Shown here one piece after another: positions 24,030 to 33,418 of a DNA stretch of 64,000 bases; positions within the stretch are counted from its first letter, which is position 1; every line of letters starts with the position of its first letter. The notes below the pieces were generated by a model, which made no database searches, was not told where the DNA came from, and was given only the letters and a program-made list of their open reading frames with translations. The stretch covers positions 71,504 through 135,503 of the forward strand of contig NZ_JAAIKC010000011.1 of NCBI RefSeq assembly GCF_010820665.1, written 5' to 3'. Source of the stretch: Paenibacillus sp. SYP-B3998. Its GTDB lineage: Bacteria; Bacillota; Bacilli; Paenibacillales; NBRC-103111. The position numbers and the translations under genes are program-made.

Positions 24030-27017
24030 TTATTGATGAGTTACATACGTTGTTACTACTTTACCATTAGCGGACATTGCTTTCAGCGTAAAGCTTGTGG
24101 AATCATTCAACGTAATTTGACCAGTCACATTGTTTATTGTCGCTGCAGTACCACCAGCTGGTGTCACCGCATCTTCAAGTGTGTAGCGGATTTGAGTAAG
24201 TGTATCATAGGCATTGATTTCTGTTGTTGTATACTCAACGCCGTACTGATCTACTACATTCAGATCCATGTAATCGTATGCGTACGTTTTATTTGTAGCG
24301 CTAGTGTAATCCTCATCAGCTGTAAGCTTGTCAACAGTAGGAAGCTCGTCTTTAACCTCTACTTGGAAGTTAGCTGTTTTAAAAGCATCTTTTGCATCCT
24401 TGTACATAACGTTTACTGTTGCTGTGCCTTTTTTGTTACCCATGATTTTACCGTTACCACCATTGGCATTCGTAGCCGCTGCAACCACTGCATCGTAACC
24501 CGAGCTTGTAATCGAAGTAATTCTGTCTTCTGAAATCGCTACGTCATTACCTGCCGAGTCTTTTGCAGTAATCTTCACGTCTCTTGCAAGGGATGAAGTC
24601 TGAATGTTAGCCGCTGATTCATCAACGACTGAGCTATCAATCGCTGCATACAAGGTAGCAGGTTTATCAAGACCATATGTCAGATCTACATTTGCTGGAT
24701 CAAGTGCTGTAATATCTCTGGACAGGGTTTGAACTTCTTTCCAGTTCGCGCCACCATCTGTGGATTTTTGCAGAACTACTTTCACTGTTCCTTTTCCGTA
24801 TGAACCTGCTTCTGTTTGGAATTTGAGCCCTTTATTGAAGAGATCAAATTTATCACTAGTAAACGTGTAGTGTTGACCGTTTGTAAGTGTGCCCAGAGCC
24901 GCTGTCGTTTCAGCTTCTTTACCTGTTAAAGTAACTGCTGAGTTAGCGTCAGCTGTGAAGTCAACGTATACAGAGTACGTTACATTGCTGGAACCTTCTG
25001 TAATTGTTCCTACAGAATCAATCTTTTTGCCATATTGGTCACGAGCTTCGATTTTGAACTCGGAATCAGCTCCCAATATTGCTTTTGTTTTGTTCTCATC
25101 AACCATTTTCAAGGAATCAGCAAAGCGTGCTTTACCGATTTTAATTTGTTTGCTAATGTTGCTATTTACATTTGAAGTTGCGATATAGGCATTCAAGTAT
25201 GCAATGCTATCTGCAGGGCCTGTAACTTTAGAAATTTTAATTTGACCTTTGTGTTGGCCATCTTTAGCAATGACCGGTTGTTCTACATTAGAACCAGAAA
25301 GTTTAATTCTATCGATGTTTTCCGCGCTCACCATATCATCTTTGGAAAGCTTCACTCCGTTTGCATCATAAGCAATCAAATCGATATATTTATCTGTATC
25401 TTGTGTAGCAAAATCTTCTGTTACTTCACCAAACTCAATTTTTGTAGCCAATTTGCTCGAACCAATTGCAAATTTACCAGTAGCGCTTGCTGAGCCGGCG
25501 TATACAGTTACGTTGAAATCTCCGCCTTTGTCCACATTGCCTTTCAAAGACACTTTCACTTCTCCGAAGCCACTGTTATCAAAGTCACCGTATTCAGTCG
25601 TAATGTGCTCATCGTACGGGCTTACAATCATATTGATATTGCTTGCTACATTATTAGCATCATCATAGGAAACAGGGTTTCCGTATTGATCAAACTGATT
25701 CAAAGCAAATGTTGCTGTTTCGCCAGTTGTCGTAATCGATTTCTTGTCACCGCTGTATACAGCTTGACCAAGTTCGATTTTCGAAACAAACGGCTGGGAG
25801 CCTAGTTTGAATGTTTTTTGTGCACTGATACGCGTATCGTTGTTGTACACATAGACAGGAACCATCGTCATACCTGGGCTTGTATCGGATGTAGCGCCAA
25901 CCATTGTCTTGGTGTTGATTTTAACTACCAAGTTGCCTTCGCTATCTTTTACAAGGCTGCTGTCAAAACCGGAAACAACGGCTGTAAAGTTGCTTGCAGA
26001 CATATCAACTAATTCATTGTATTGGTTTTTAGCAGCAAGTTTCACTTGCGCTTTTGTTGTTTGTGCAACTGTATCGGAAGCAGAAACGAAGTCGATTGAC
26101 TTAACGGATTCAGCCTCGCCTTTGAAAGTCGCTGTTGTTTTATCTACAGCCGCTGTATCCAGGCCTGAAAGAGTTACTGTGTAATCTCCTTCCCCTACCT
26201 TTACATCAGTCAACGTTAGTACAGCAGACTTCTTATCGTCAGCAAACTTAACCGTCGTTGCTACATCAACTGTAGCTTTTTTCAAAGTCATTTTCGCTTT
26301 ATCAGTTTCTACTGGCTTGTTAAACGTGACTTCTACTTTTTGTACGCCCGTTGCTTTTGCACCTGTTACAGATACTTTACCAGCCGGTACGTACTGTTGT
26401 TTAGCCTCATAAGCGCCTGTCAGAAGCAAATCGCGAGTTGCGTTAGCCATGCCGCCAAATGTGCCGTCAGTGCCATTGGAGAGCACTTTCAGTTCAAGTG
26501 CAAGCGCTACATAACCTTGTGCCCAGCCGGAAACCGTTACGTCTGTACCTGTTTTCGCTTTTGCATCTGCGTCTTTACCTAGCACACGAACCAAGAATGT
26601 AGCTAGTTGCTCTTTAGTTACTTTACCAGCAGGGTTGTATGTGTTTTCGCCGTAACCATCCGTTACACCAACTGTTTTCAAAGCTTCGATGTAAGGAAGT
26701 GCATAACCATTTGCTTCGTCGGTTACACTAACGTCAGTGAAGCTCGATGTTTTCAAGTCTTTGTTGATATCCAATCCCATGATCAAAGCCGCTACTTTCG
26801 CGAATTGCGCACGGTTCATTTCTTCTTTCAGACCAAACGACGTGTCGCTTACGCCGTCGAAGATACCAGCACTGATCATCGCATCGAATTTCGCTTTCGT
26901 TGCTGTATCAAGATCTTTTAGATCATTGAAGTCTGCCGATGTTTTACCGAATGCTACAGATGAGAACATCGAAAGAGCCATTGCGGACGTTAATACGACG
27001 GATAAAGTTTTCTTCAT
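24030..27017 (-). CDS. S-layer protein with N-terminal SLH domains (copy B)
   Basis: 995 residues, near-identical to the protein encoded at 20320-23307. Signal peptide, three SLH motifs (26-215) and Ig-like body are all intact, with no frameshift or stop, so it looks functional. It differs from copy A at about nine residues, for example Gly to Ala in the LKKGTVDVATT segment and Thr to Met in the NIN.IVSPYDE segment. ATG 12 bases after AGGAGG. It lies upstream (in transcription) of copy A with its own terminator and promoter candidate, so the two are probably expressed independently. Confidence 0.96.
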   Translation of the reverse strand: MKKTLSVVLTSAMALSMFSSVAFGKTSADFNDLKDLDTATKAKFDAMISAGIFDGVSDTSFGLKEEMNRAQFAKVAALIMGLDINKDLKTSSFTDVSVTDEANGYALPYIEALKTVGVTDGYGENTYNPAGKVTKEQLATFLVRVLGKDADAKAKTGTDVTVSGWAQGYVALALELKVLSNGTDGTFGGMANATRDLLLTGAYEAKQQYVPAGKVSVTGAKATGVQKVEVTFNKPVETDKAKMTLKKATVDVATTVKFADDKKSAVLTLTDVKVGEGDYTVTLSGLDTAAVDKTTATFKGEAESVKSIDFVSASDTVAQTTKAQVKLAAKNQYNELVDMSASNFTAVVSGFDSSLVKDSEGNLVVKINTKTMVGATSDTSPGMTMVPVYVYNNDTRISAQKTFKLGSQPFVSKIELGQAVYSGDKKSITTTGETATFALNQFDQYGNPVSYDDANNVASNINMIVSPYDEHITTEYGDFDNSGFGEVKVSLKGNVDKGGDFNVTVYAGSASATGKFAIGSSKLATKIEFGEVTEDFATQDTDKYIDLIAYDANGVKLSKDDMVSAENIDRIKLSGSNVEQPVIAKDGQHKGQIKISKVTGPADSIAYLNAYIATSNVNSNISKQIKIGKARFADSLKMVDENKTKAILGADSEFKIEARDQYGKKIDSVGTITEGSSNVTYSVYVDFTADANSAVTLTGKEAETTAALGTLTNGQHYTFTSDKFDLFNKGLKFQTEAGSYGKGTVKVVLQKSTDGGANWKEVQTLSRDITALDPANVDLTYGLDKPATLYAAIDSSVVDESAANIQTSSLARDVKITAKDSAGNDVAISEDRITSITSSGYDAVVAAATNANGGNGKIMGNKKGTATVNVMYKDAKDAFKTANFQVEVKDELPTVDKLTADEDYTSATNKTYAYDYMDLNVVDQYGVEYTTTEINAYDTLTQIRYTLEDAVTPAGGTAATINNVTGQITLNDSTSFTLKAMSANGKVVTTYVTHQ

Positions 27018-27164
27018 AAAGGTTTGTTTCCTCCTAATATTTTTAAAGTTTTTTGTTATAAAAACTTATAACCAACGGGACGACTTCTAAAACCTTTAAG
27101 CCAATAAATAATAATTTCTATCAATTTCGTGTAGCTTATCGTATATCATATTCGCTACAAATTA

Positions 27165-27193
27165 AGTATACTATCTTCTATACTTGATTTCAT
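27165..27193 (-). promoter_or_regulatory. Promoter candidate of S-layer copy B in a conserved block
   Basis: On the minus strand ATGAAA (27188-27193), 17-base spacer and TATACT (27165-27170), identical to the copy A candidate and embedded in the shared block 27152-27210. Confidence 0.5.
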
Positions 27194-27213
27194 TGATAAC
27201 AATTTTCCAAACA

Positions 27214-27248
27214 CAAAAAAGACCGCCCCTTTAACTAAAGGAGGCGGT
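27214..27248 (-). terminator. Terminator of the 1283-residue surface protein gene
   Basis: Long hairpin between 27220 and 27248 (GACCGCC pairing with GGCGGTC, then CTTTA with TAAAG), followed by six T on the minus strand. Strong intrinsic terminator 20 bases after the gene stop. Confidence 0.9.
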
Positions 27249-27267
27249 CCTTATGGACATCAATCGC

Positions 27268-30200
27268 TTATTTAGGAATGATGCTTTGTTGTTTTAATAC
27301 ACGAACAGCTACGGCTGCGGCTTGCGCACGCGTGAAAGTTTCACGAGCATCATAACGGTAAGTTTTTTTCTTTTGCCCTTCGAGTAACGCATTTTCAATT
27401 CCTTCAATTAGCTTGGCCTTGTTTACAGCCTCGACAGCTGGCGCTGCGTAAAGTTCCATATGTTCAACGTCGGCATCTGTAAAGGTTTTTTTCAAGCTTG
27501 CCATTGATTTGGTTTCATCACTGGTCAACTTTAGATCAGCAGCTCGAGCGATCATAACAGCTGCATCTTGACGAGACAGCGAGTTATTAGGAAGGAACAA
27601 TCCATTCGCGTTACCACGAATAATCCCTGCTCTTGCAGCAGCTTCAATATGTTGATAGTCAAAGAGTCTGCCATTATTGCTGCCTGGTAGGCTATAACCC
27701 TTTTGAACATCTAGGAATGTGCCAGTTTGATTTTGGAATTGTGAACCCTCTTCAATATCTGCATTGCGCAATGGAACATTAAAAATATCTACAAGCATCG
27801 TAACGAACTCGCCACGTGAAATTGCATCGTTAGGCATGAATAGTCCGTCTGTTTTGCCATCCATATACCCTTTGGAATATAGAATGTCCAAATCATTTCT
27901 TGCCCATGGGTGATTGGTTACATCATTGAAGCTGTTATCCATGTACATAACCTGGAAATAACCAAATGAATCTACAGGTACAGTAATTGTGCTCTTACTA
28001 GGATCTACTTTACCACCAACGTTCTTCCATTTAGGCAAATAAAGTCCTGATCCATTCGGATCTTCAAATGGTGTGTATTGATATACGGTTAAGTATCTCC
28101 ATGCATCATTAACAATGTTACTATCGTATTTTAGCGTCAATGAACCTGTCTTTGTTGGTACAACAACATCTCTATAATCCCTCAGGTTAAATGCAGGGCG
28201 CGATGTTCCGCCATTAATAAGATTCGGCAAATATCCGCTTCCCATATAAGCATCTTGTAGGGATGAGTTAGAACCATTGGCATTCGGTTTAATAATACCC
28301 GCATCTACCCAATAACGTTTACTTGCTGGTCTAAATCTTCCTGTCAGTTCAGCAAGAGTAACCATTCCATTTCTATTCTCAACAGCGTCTGCACCATCTG
28401 TTCGATCAACTCGACCATCTTCATTACTTGCGATTCCAAATAGTATTTGGCGATCAGTGCTTACATACTGGGTGGAATCGTTACGATCATAGCGCATCAA
28501 CTTCGTATCTTTCGGGAAGGTAAACTGAACATCTCCATCAAAGACTTTTATTGAATTGCCTAATGGAGCTTTGATCTGAGCGCCTACCATCGTAACATTA
28601 GTATTAAACAATACAATACTTCCGTTTAACTTAGATGTTCCACGATTAACAGTAAACTTAACCTCATTGGCACCAATCTTTAAATTCTTAACTTCGTAGA
28701 AGAAGTGTTTAGTTACTTTATCGTAAATCGCTTCTTCTTTTCCAAAAACTACAGAATCTGCTTGAGCAGCCTCAAGCTCGATCATATAGTAATTTTGATT
28801 AATGTTCGCCTGATCGAGATTCTTAGCATTTTTTATGATTTGCTTGCTCGTAGGATGTACAAACGTATATGGAGCAGGCTCACGAGTAATCGTTAATATT
28901 TTGTTAGCCGTAGTGCCTGAAATTGCATTAGTAGAAACAATTTCAAACACATACTGCCCAAATTCTTTTAACTGAAAATAGCTTCCTGTGTCAAAACTAT
29001 CCGTTCCTGTCAAAGGAATACGTTCATTAGCCGAAATCGCAAAAGGAGCTTTACGGACATATAAGGCCGTACCCGGAGTAGGCGGAGTTTGAACAGTCGA
29101 GTTTACAACTTTACCTATAATCCTAACTCCAAGCGCTTTTGTTACATACGTATCAGGCAAAGACTTATCTTTAATGAATTCAGGGTTTAAAGTGTCCGCT
29201 TCGAAAGGTTGTAAACTATCTACAGAAGGAACATTATCTGATAAAACAAAAATTTCCATTGTTGTTGTTGTTACCAGTTGACCAGAAACTTTCAGTTCAA
29301 TGGTAAGTGTGTATTTCCCATCTTTCACAAAAACACTAGCAAGATTGTCTAGCTTAAAGATTCCACCGTTTCCTTTCGGCGAAGTAGAAACCGGAACTGC
29401 ATTTCCGTTTATTTTATAAACAATGGCATCGTAATCAGCGTCAGCAGCAATATTCACGATACGCCCGGAAATACAAGGTGCTGTACCACCACTTGCACAA
29501 GTTAACATGGTTGCGGCTTTAACAACGATGCCGTTATAAAGTTGATTTATAATAACATAGGGTGCACTTGTTATCACCAAGTTATATTGCTTTGCTCCTG
29601 CTGCGTAAGTGTTAGCGGATGTGGTTTTGTAAGGAGTCACGGTTAAAACAACAGGACCATCTGTAATACCCTGCAAGTTTAAGGTTGCCGATTTAGCTCC
29701 AGGCCCACCAGTTACAGCATATTCTCCATTCGTAATGGATGCAGTTTCATTGTATGGAATCCCATTAATTTTGATAATAACGCCTGTTGCCTGGTCATTC
29801 GTATAAACTTTCAATGCAGCAGGGAAATTTGTAATCTGAGTGCTGCCACCTTCACTAATAGTGGTTTCGTATGTAGCTCCGCCACCAGGCGTTGAACGTA
29901 CGGAATTCAGCTTACTTACATAAGGTTGATCTTTATCTACATAAGAAAACACATATTTAGATGTACTGGTTGCACCATTCATATCAGTGAACACAAAGAA
30001 CAACTCTTGTGTTGACTTTTGTTTATTTACAGGCAACTGACCTGCTTTAACATTAAAAGTACGATATGGCTCAGTTAATGTAGAACCATGCTTGAGTGTT
30101 ACGTTCAGGTTGCTCCCCAAACTTGGAGTAGCAGGCGTATTGTCACTAAGCGTAGGAACCTTCTGCGTGTTGCTATCAAAATCGTAGTGATAGTTATTAC

Positions 30201-31119
30201 CCGCACTTGTAAAAATGTCCATATAGACATATCTACTAACTGTATCATGCACTTTGATATCTGTTTCAAAGTCAATATCAGCAACAGGTGCAGCAGCTAC
30301 TGTTTCAAAAGTTGGATTATCGACTAACTTACTGAAAGTTGCGCCGCCCTTGAGTTTAGCAACGGTATTATATGCAAAAGCTTTCCCGTTATCGTATGCA
30401 AATGTACGCGGCATTGTAAAGAAGTTAGATTGATTTCTTGCAGCAAATGTAACCTTGTTATCTCCTGGATTGAATTCCATATCTGTAGTTCTTCCAGTAT
30501 TCGTTACGAATGTGAATATTCCACTTGCAAATGCGGAACGTTGATAAACAGCACCGCCTAAGTTAGCTTCAATATCTACCGCGTTATTCGCAGTACCCGT
30601 AATATTGATCCCTGTGTAAGGTCCATGAGAAGGATATGTGCCGCCATCAACAAAGGAATCATCATTAAATTTAAGTGCAGCAATGTTCGAAACTGGCGTG
30701 TAGTAAACATAAGCTGGGTTGGAAATGACTCCTCCAGTTTGGCCATACTTTATGGTAATTTTGTTCTTACCTTCTGTTAAATTAACACCATTAAAATATA
30801 TTTCGCTCTTATTGCTTGGGTTTCGAACTGCCTTGTTTGTCGTATTTGACGTGATTTGTCCTGTATTTTCATTAACAACCTCGTAGTAAATACTATTGAT
30901 CTGATCGTCAGTGATTCCGTTAATTGTAACATTAACAGGCGTCGTACCTTGCGTTACTCGATCAACAAGTGAATCATCATAAACACTAGGTGGATTAACC
31001 GTATAGAGGTTAGTAATCGTTATTGTCCCAGCTGCGCTTGCAGTCATCGTTGGCAGTGCGCTAATAAGCAGAGTCATGATCAACATGAGGCTTGCCCATT
31101 TTTTATTGAAAATTTTCAA
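27268..31119 (-). CDS. Large surface protein with C-terminal SLH domains
   Basis: 1283-residue exported protein, not the same family as the S-layer paralogues. The start is TTG (31117-31119), 8 bases after AAGGAGG. A signal peptide spans about 1-29 (WASLMLIMTLLISALPTM, then ASAA). Residues 30-1080 are strand-rich repeats that probably form Ig/cadherin-like domains. Two cysteines nine apart (TCASGGTAPC, about residue 535) are unusual for this class. Three SLH units close the protein at about 1085-1283 (NHPWARNDLDILYSKGYMDG; AAARAGIIRGNANGLFLPNN; the last is degenerate). It lies between the S-layer genes and the wall-polymer cluster, so anchoring to pyruvylated polymer is likely. The ligand is unknown. 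Confidence 0.93.
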   Translation of the reverse strand: MKIFNKKWASLMLIMTLLISALPTMTASAAGTITITNLYTVNPPSVYDDSLVDRVTQGTTPVNVTINGITDDQINSIYYEVVNENTGQITSNTTNKAVRNPSNKSEIYFNGVNLTEGKNKITIKYGQTGGVISNPAYVYYTPVSNIAALKFNDDSFVDGGTYPSHGPYTGINITGTANNAVDIEANLGGAVYQRSAFASGIFTFVTNTGRTTDMEFNPGDNKVTFAARNQSNFFTMPRTFAYDNGKAFAYNTVAKLKGGATFSKLVDNPTFETVAAAPVADIDFETDIKVHDTVSRYVYMDIFTSAGNNYHYDFDSNTQKVPTLSDNTPATPSLGSNLNVTLKHGSTLTEPYRTFNVKAGQLPVNKQKSTQELFFVFTDMNGATSTSKYVFSYVDKDQPYVSKLNSVRSTPGGGATYETTISEGGSTQITNFPAALKVYTNDQATGVIIKINGIPYNETASITNGEYAVTGGPGAKSATLNLQGITDGPVVLTVTPYKTTSANTYAAGAKQYNLVITSAPYVIINQLYNGIVVKAATMLTCASGGTAPCISGRIVNIAADADYDAIVYKINGNAVPVSTSPKGNGGIFKLDNLASVFVKDGKYTLTIELKVSGQLVTTTTMEIFVLSDNVPSVDSLQPFEADTLNPEFIKDKSLPDTYVTKALGVRIIGKVVNSTVQTPPTPGTALYVRKAPFAISANERIPLTGTDSFDTGSYFQLKEFGQYVFEIVSTNAISGTTANKILTITREPAPYTFVHPTSKQIIKNAKNLDQANINQNYYMIELEAAQADSVVFGKEEAIYDKVTKHFFYEVKNLKIGANEVKFTVNRGTSKLNGSIVLFNTNVTMVGAQIKAPLGNSIKVFDGDVQFTFPKDTKLMRYDRNDSTQYVSTDRQILFGIASNEDGRVDRTDGADAVENRNGMVTLAELTGRFRPASKRYWVDAGIIKPNANGSNSSLQDAYMGSGYLPNLINGGTSRPAFNLRDYRDVVVPTKTGSLTLKYDSNIVNDAWRYLTVYQYTPFEDPNGSGLYLPKWKNVGGKVDPSKSTITVPVDSFGYFQVMYMDNSFNDVTNHPWARNDLDILYSKGYMDGKTDGLFMPNDAISRGEFVTMLVDIFNVPLRNADIEEGSQFQNQTGTFLDVQKGYSLPGSNNGRLFDYQHIEAAARAGIIRGNANGLFLPNNSLSRQDAAVMIARAADLKLTSDETKSMASLKKTFTDADVEHMELYAAPAVEAVNKAKLIEGIENALLEGQKKKTYRYDARETFTRAQAAAVAVRVLKQQSIIPK

Positions 31120-31313
31120 AGCTATTTCCTCCTTATGTATAGTATGTTAGATTTCATCTTGACATCTTTCAATCTTTTTCGACAATCCCTCCTAATTACT
31201 CCCAACATTCTACAATATTAGACGCGGATATGAGTCAAAAGTTCTTGTTACTTTCTTATCGGTAAAAGCAGTAAAAATGTTTAGAGCCGAGCAAAAAATT
31301 CATAAAAAGCAAG

Positions 31314-31341
31314 AAAACCCCAACCATTGTGGTTGAGGTTT
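31314..31341 (-). terminator. Terminator of tagO
   Basis: 12-bp stem with one G-T pair and a 3-base loop (31315-31341), followed on the minus strand by TCTTGCTTTTT. It lies 20 bases after the tagO stop. Confidence 0.8.
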
Positions 31342-31361
31342 AAATTTAAAACAAGATGCCC

Positions 31362-32483
31362 TTATTTACCCAAGCGATCACTCTGCACTGGCTTTCCAAG
31401 CAAACGTTGGAAAAAGTTAAGAATAGGCTTCCGGCTTTTGCTGATAATACCAATGGCCTCGGCACCAACCAACATCACCAAAAATAAAGCTACAATAATC
31501 ATCACCAATCCCCAAGTAAGGTCCTGAGAGATAAATACCGAGCAAACCACGGCGCTACCGCCAAATACAAGCGCAATACCATAAATAATTAGCACACTCG
31601 TGCGATGACTAAACCCCAATTGCAGCAGACAATGATGCAAGTGACTCTTATCTGGCGCGGATATCGGTAATTTGTTCACATAACGACGCATGATTGCGAA
31701 GAAGGTATCGGATAATGGCACACCTAGAATCATAATCGGAATTAATAGAGATACAACAGCGGCTTGCTTGAAACCGAGTATAGATAAGGTAGCAAGAGCG
31801 AAGCCGAGGAACAAGGCACCTGAGTCCCCCATAAATATTTTGGCCGGGTGAAAATTGTAGAACATAAAGCCGATGATACTTCCAAGTAAAATCACGCTCA
31901 AGAGAATTACAGTTACGTTCCCCATCATTAAAGCAAGGACAAGGATCGTAGTTGTTGCAATTCCAGAAACACCTGCCGACAAGCCGTCGAGGCCGTCAAT
32001 CAGGTTGATCGCGTTGGACACGCCAACGATCCATAATATAGTGATCGGAATGCTTAACCAACCAATGTTAAAGTTAGTCGTCCCGAAAGGGATGTTCACG
32101 AGATCAATTTTAAGACCAAAAGCAACAACGATACAAGCAGCAATAAGCTGTCCGAGCAGCTTCCATTTAGGCGAAAGTTGGAAACGGTCATCCAACGCCC
32201 CTGTGACAACAATTACGAACCCGCCGAGCAGCAAACCAAATGCCGCATCTGAGTTAACCGCATCAAGTGCTGGAGAAATAACGAAGTAGGCACCGACGAA
32301 CGCAAGGAATATCGCTAATCCTCCGAGACGCGGCATAATTCGCGTATGTACCTTACGATGGTTGGGAGCATCAACAGCTCCTACCCAGAAGGCAAATTTT
32401 TTGACTAGGGGTGTCAGCAGCAGCGCCATTAAGCACGAAGCGATAAACCCAATCACATATAATCCATACATTTTATTCTTCAC
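31362..32483 (-). CDS. tagO: UDP-GlcNAc:undecaprenyl-phosphate GlcNAc-1-phosphate transferase
   Basis: First membrane step of wall-polymer synthesis: puts GlcNAc-1-P on undecaprenyl phosphate. It is 373 residues with about ten to eleven membrane segments. Family signatures are VDAPNHRKVH (about 37-46), NAINLIDGLDGLSAGV (about 155-170, the Mg-binding aspartates), DSGALFLGFALA (about 218) and the cytoplasmic PDKSHLHHCLLQLG (about 275, HxHH). The first start is GTG only 2 bases from AGGAG, while an ATG at 32469-32471 is 14 bases away, so the N-terminus is uncertain by four residues. Equivalent names are WecA and TagO. It is next to tagA and csaB. Confidence 0.93.
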   Translation of the reverse strand: MKNKMYGLYVIGFIASCLMALLLTPLVKKFAFWVGAVDAPNHRKVHTRIMPRLGGLAIFLAFVGAYFVISPALDAVNSDAAFGLLLGGFVIVVTGALDDRFQLSPKWKLLGQLIAACIVVAFGLKIDLVNIPFGTTNFNIGWLSIPITILWIVGVSNAINLIDGLDGLSAGVSGIATTTILVLALMMGNVTVILLSVILLGSIIGFMFYNFHPAKIFMGDSGALFLGFALATLSILGFKQAAVVSLLIPIMILGVPLSDTFFAIMRRYVNKLPISAPDKSHLHHCLLQLGFSHRTSVLIIYGIALVFGGSAVVCSVFISQDLTWGLVMIIVALFLVMLVGAEAIGIISKSRKPILNFFQRLLGKPVQSDRLGK

Positions 32484-32604
32484 AGCTCCTCTTGTCGTGG
32501 GTGGCAGGTCATCCGCCGAAATGAATTATACTCCGATTTGTCCACAAATACCACTGCTAAATTTGTCTGAAATGACCGTTTTCAGGTGATTTTCATGAAA
32601 TTTT

Positions 32605-33390
32605 TCATGATTTCGTGACTTTCTCTTTGTCCCGCATTACTTTCAATGCAAATTTCGGAAGCAGCAGCATTCTCTTATAGCGCCAAGGCTCCTGCAGAAG
32701 GCGATAAAACCACTCTAGACGAAGTTTCTGAAAAATAACAGGCGCTCGCTTTAGCTTGCCCGAAAGAACGTCAAAGCTTCCTCCAACACCCATCATAACT
32801 GGAATGTTGATTTGCTCTTTGTACTTACCAATCCACGGCTCTTGATTAGCAGCCGATCTTCCTACAAATAGGAGGTCTGGCGCGGCTTGAACGATATCAG
32901 CGATAACCTCGGCATCCTGTTCAGCCCCGAAGTAGCCATCACGAATCCCTACAAGCTCGATGCTTGGGTAATCAGCCCGTAATCGATCAGCGGCTGCATG
33001 TATGACTTCGGAAGATGCCCCTAGCAGGTACACTTTCCACTTCCTTGCCTCTCCGACTTTCATTAACTCATGAAGTAAGTCATATCCAGGGACCCGTTCT
33101 ACGACAGGCTCACCCACATAATTAGCTGCCCAGACAACGCCGGTCCCATCAGGAACGATTAATTCAGCCTGCTGCATCATCTCTAAATAAGCTGGATCTT
33201 CCTGCGCGGCCATAACCATGATTGGGTTCGCCGTAATGATCTGATGAGGATTTCTCTGTTCGATAGCTTCTGCTAAATAAGCGACTGTTTGCTTCATGCC
33301 CATCTTAGAGATAGGCACACCGTAAATACGTACTTTAGGTATAGCGGCAGCAGAAGCCACCGCAGGATTTGTAGTTGTTGTTAGGCTCAT
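32605..33390 (-). CDS. tagA: WecG/TagA/CpsF family glycosyltransferase
   Basis: Adds ManNAc to the GlcNAc-PP-lipid made by TagO, at the membrane. The ATG at 33388-33390 follows AAAGGATGAGAG and gives 261 residues (family about 250). A longer frame from 33426 starts inside the csaB stop and has no ribosome site. Signatures: TANPIMVMAAQEDPAYLEMM near 45-65 and LIVPDGTGVVWAAN near 75-88 with the catalytic Asp. The conserved LLFVGRSAANQEPWI and GVGGSFDVLSGKLKRAP segments lie in the C-terminal half. Together with TagO and CsaB this fits synthesis of a pyruvylated-ManNAc-containing polymer, as known for Paenibacillus alvei. Confidence 0.92.
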   Translation of the reverse strand: MSLTTTTNPAVASAAAIPKVRIYGVPISKMGMKQTVAYLAEAIEQRNPHQIITANPIMVMAAQEDPAYLEMMQQAELIVPDGTGVVWAANYVGEPVVERVPGYDLLHELMKVGEARKWKVYLLGASSEVIHAAADRLRADYPSIELVGIRDGYFGAEQDAEVIADIVQAAPDLLFVGRSAANQEPWIGKYKEQINIPVMMGVGGSFDVLSGKLKRAPVIFQKLRLEWFYRLLQEPWRYKRMLLLPKFALKVMRDKEKVTKS

Positions 33391-33418
33391 GAATCTCTCA
33401 TCCTTTATGACGTTAGAA

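Larger units (their letters stand above)
23976..27086 (-). repeat. Tandem duplication, copy B (S-layer gene with leader and terminator)
   Basis: Partner of 20267-23376 at an offset of about 3710 bases, with one single-base insertion in the terminator. Upstream of 27086 similarity fades and then reappears in a promoter-like block (27152-27210) at a changed offset (about 3688). Confidence 0.95.
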
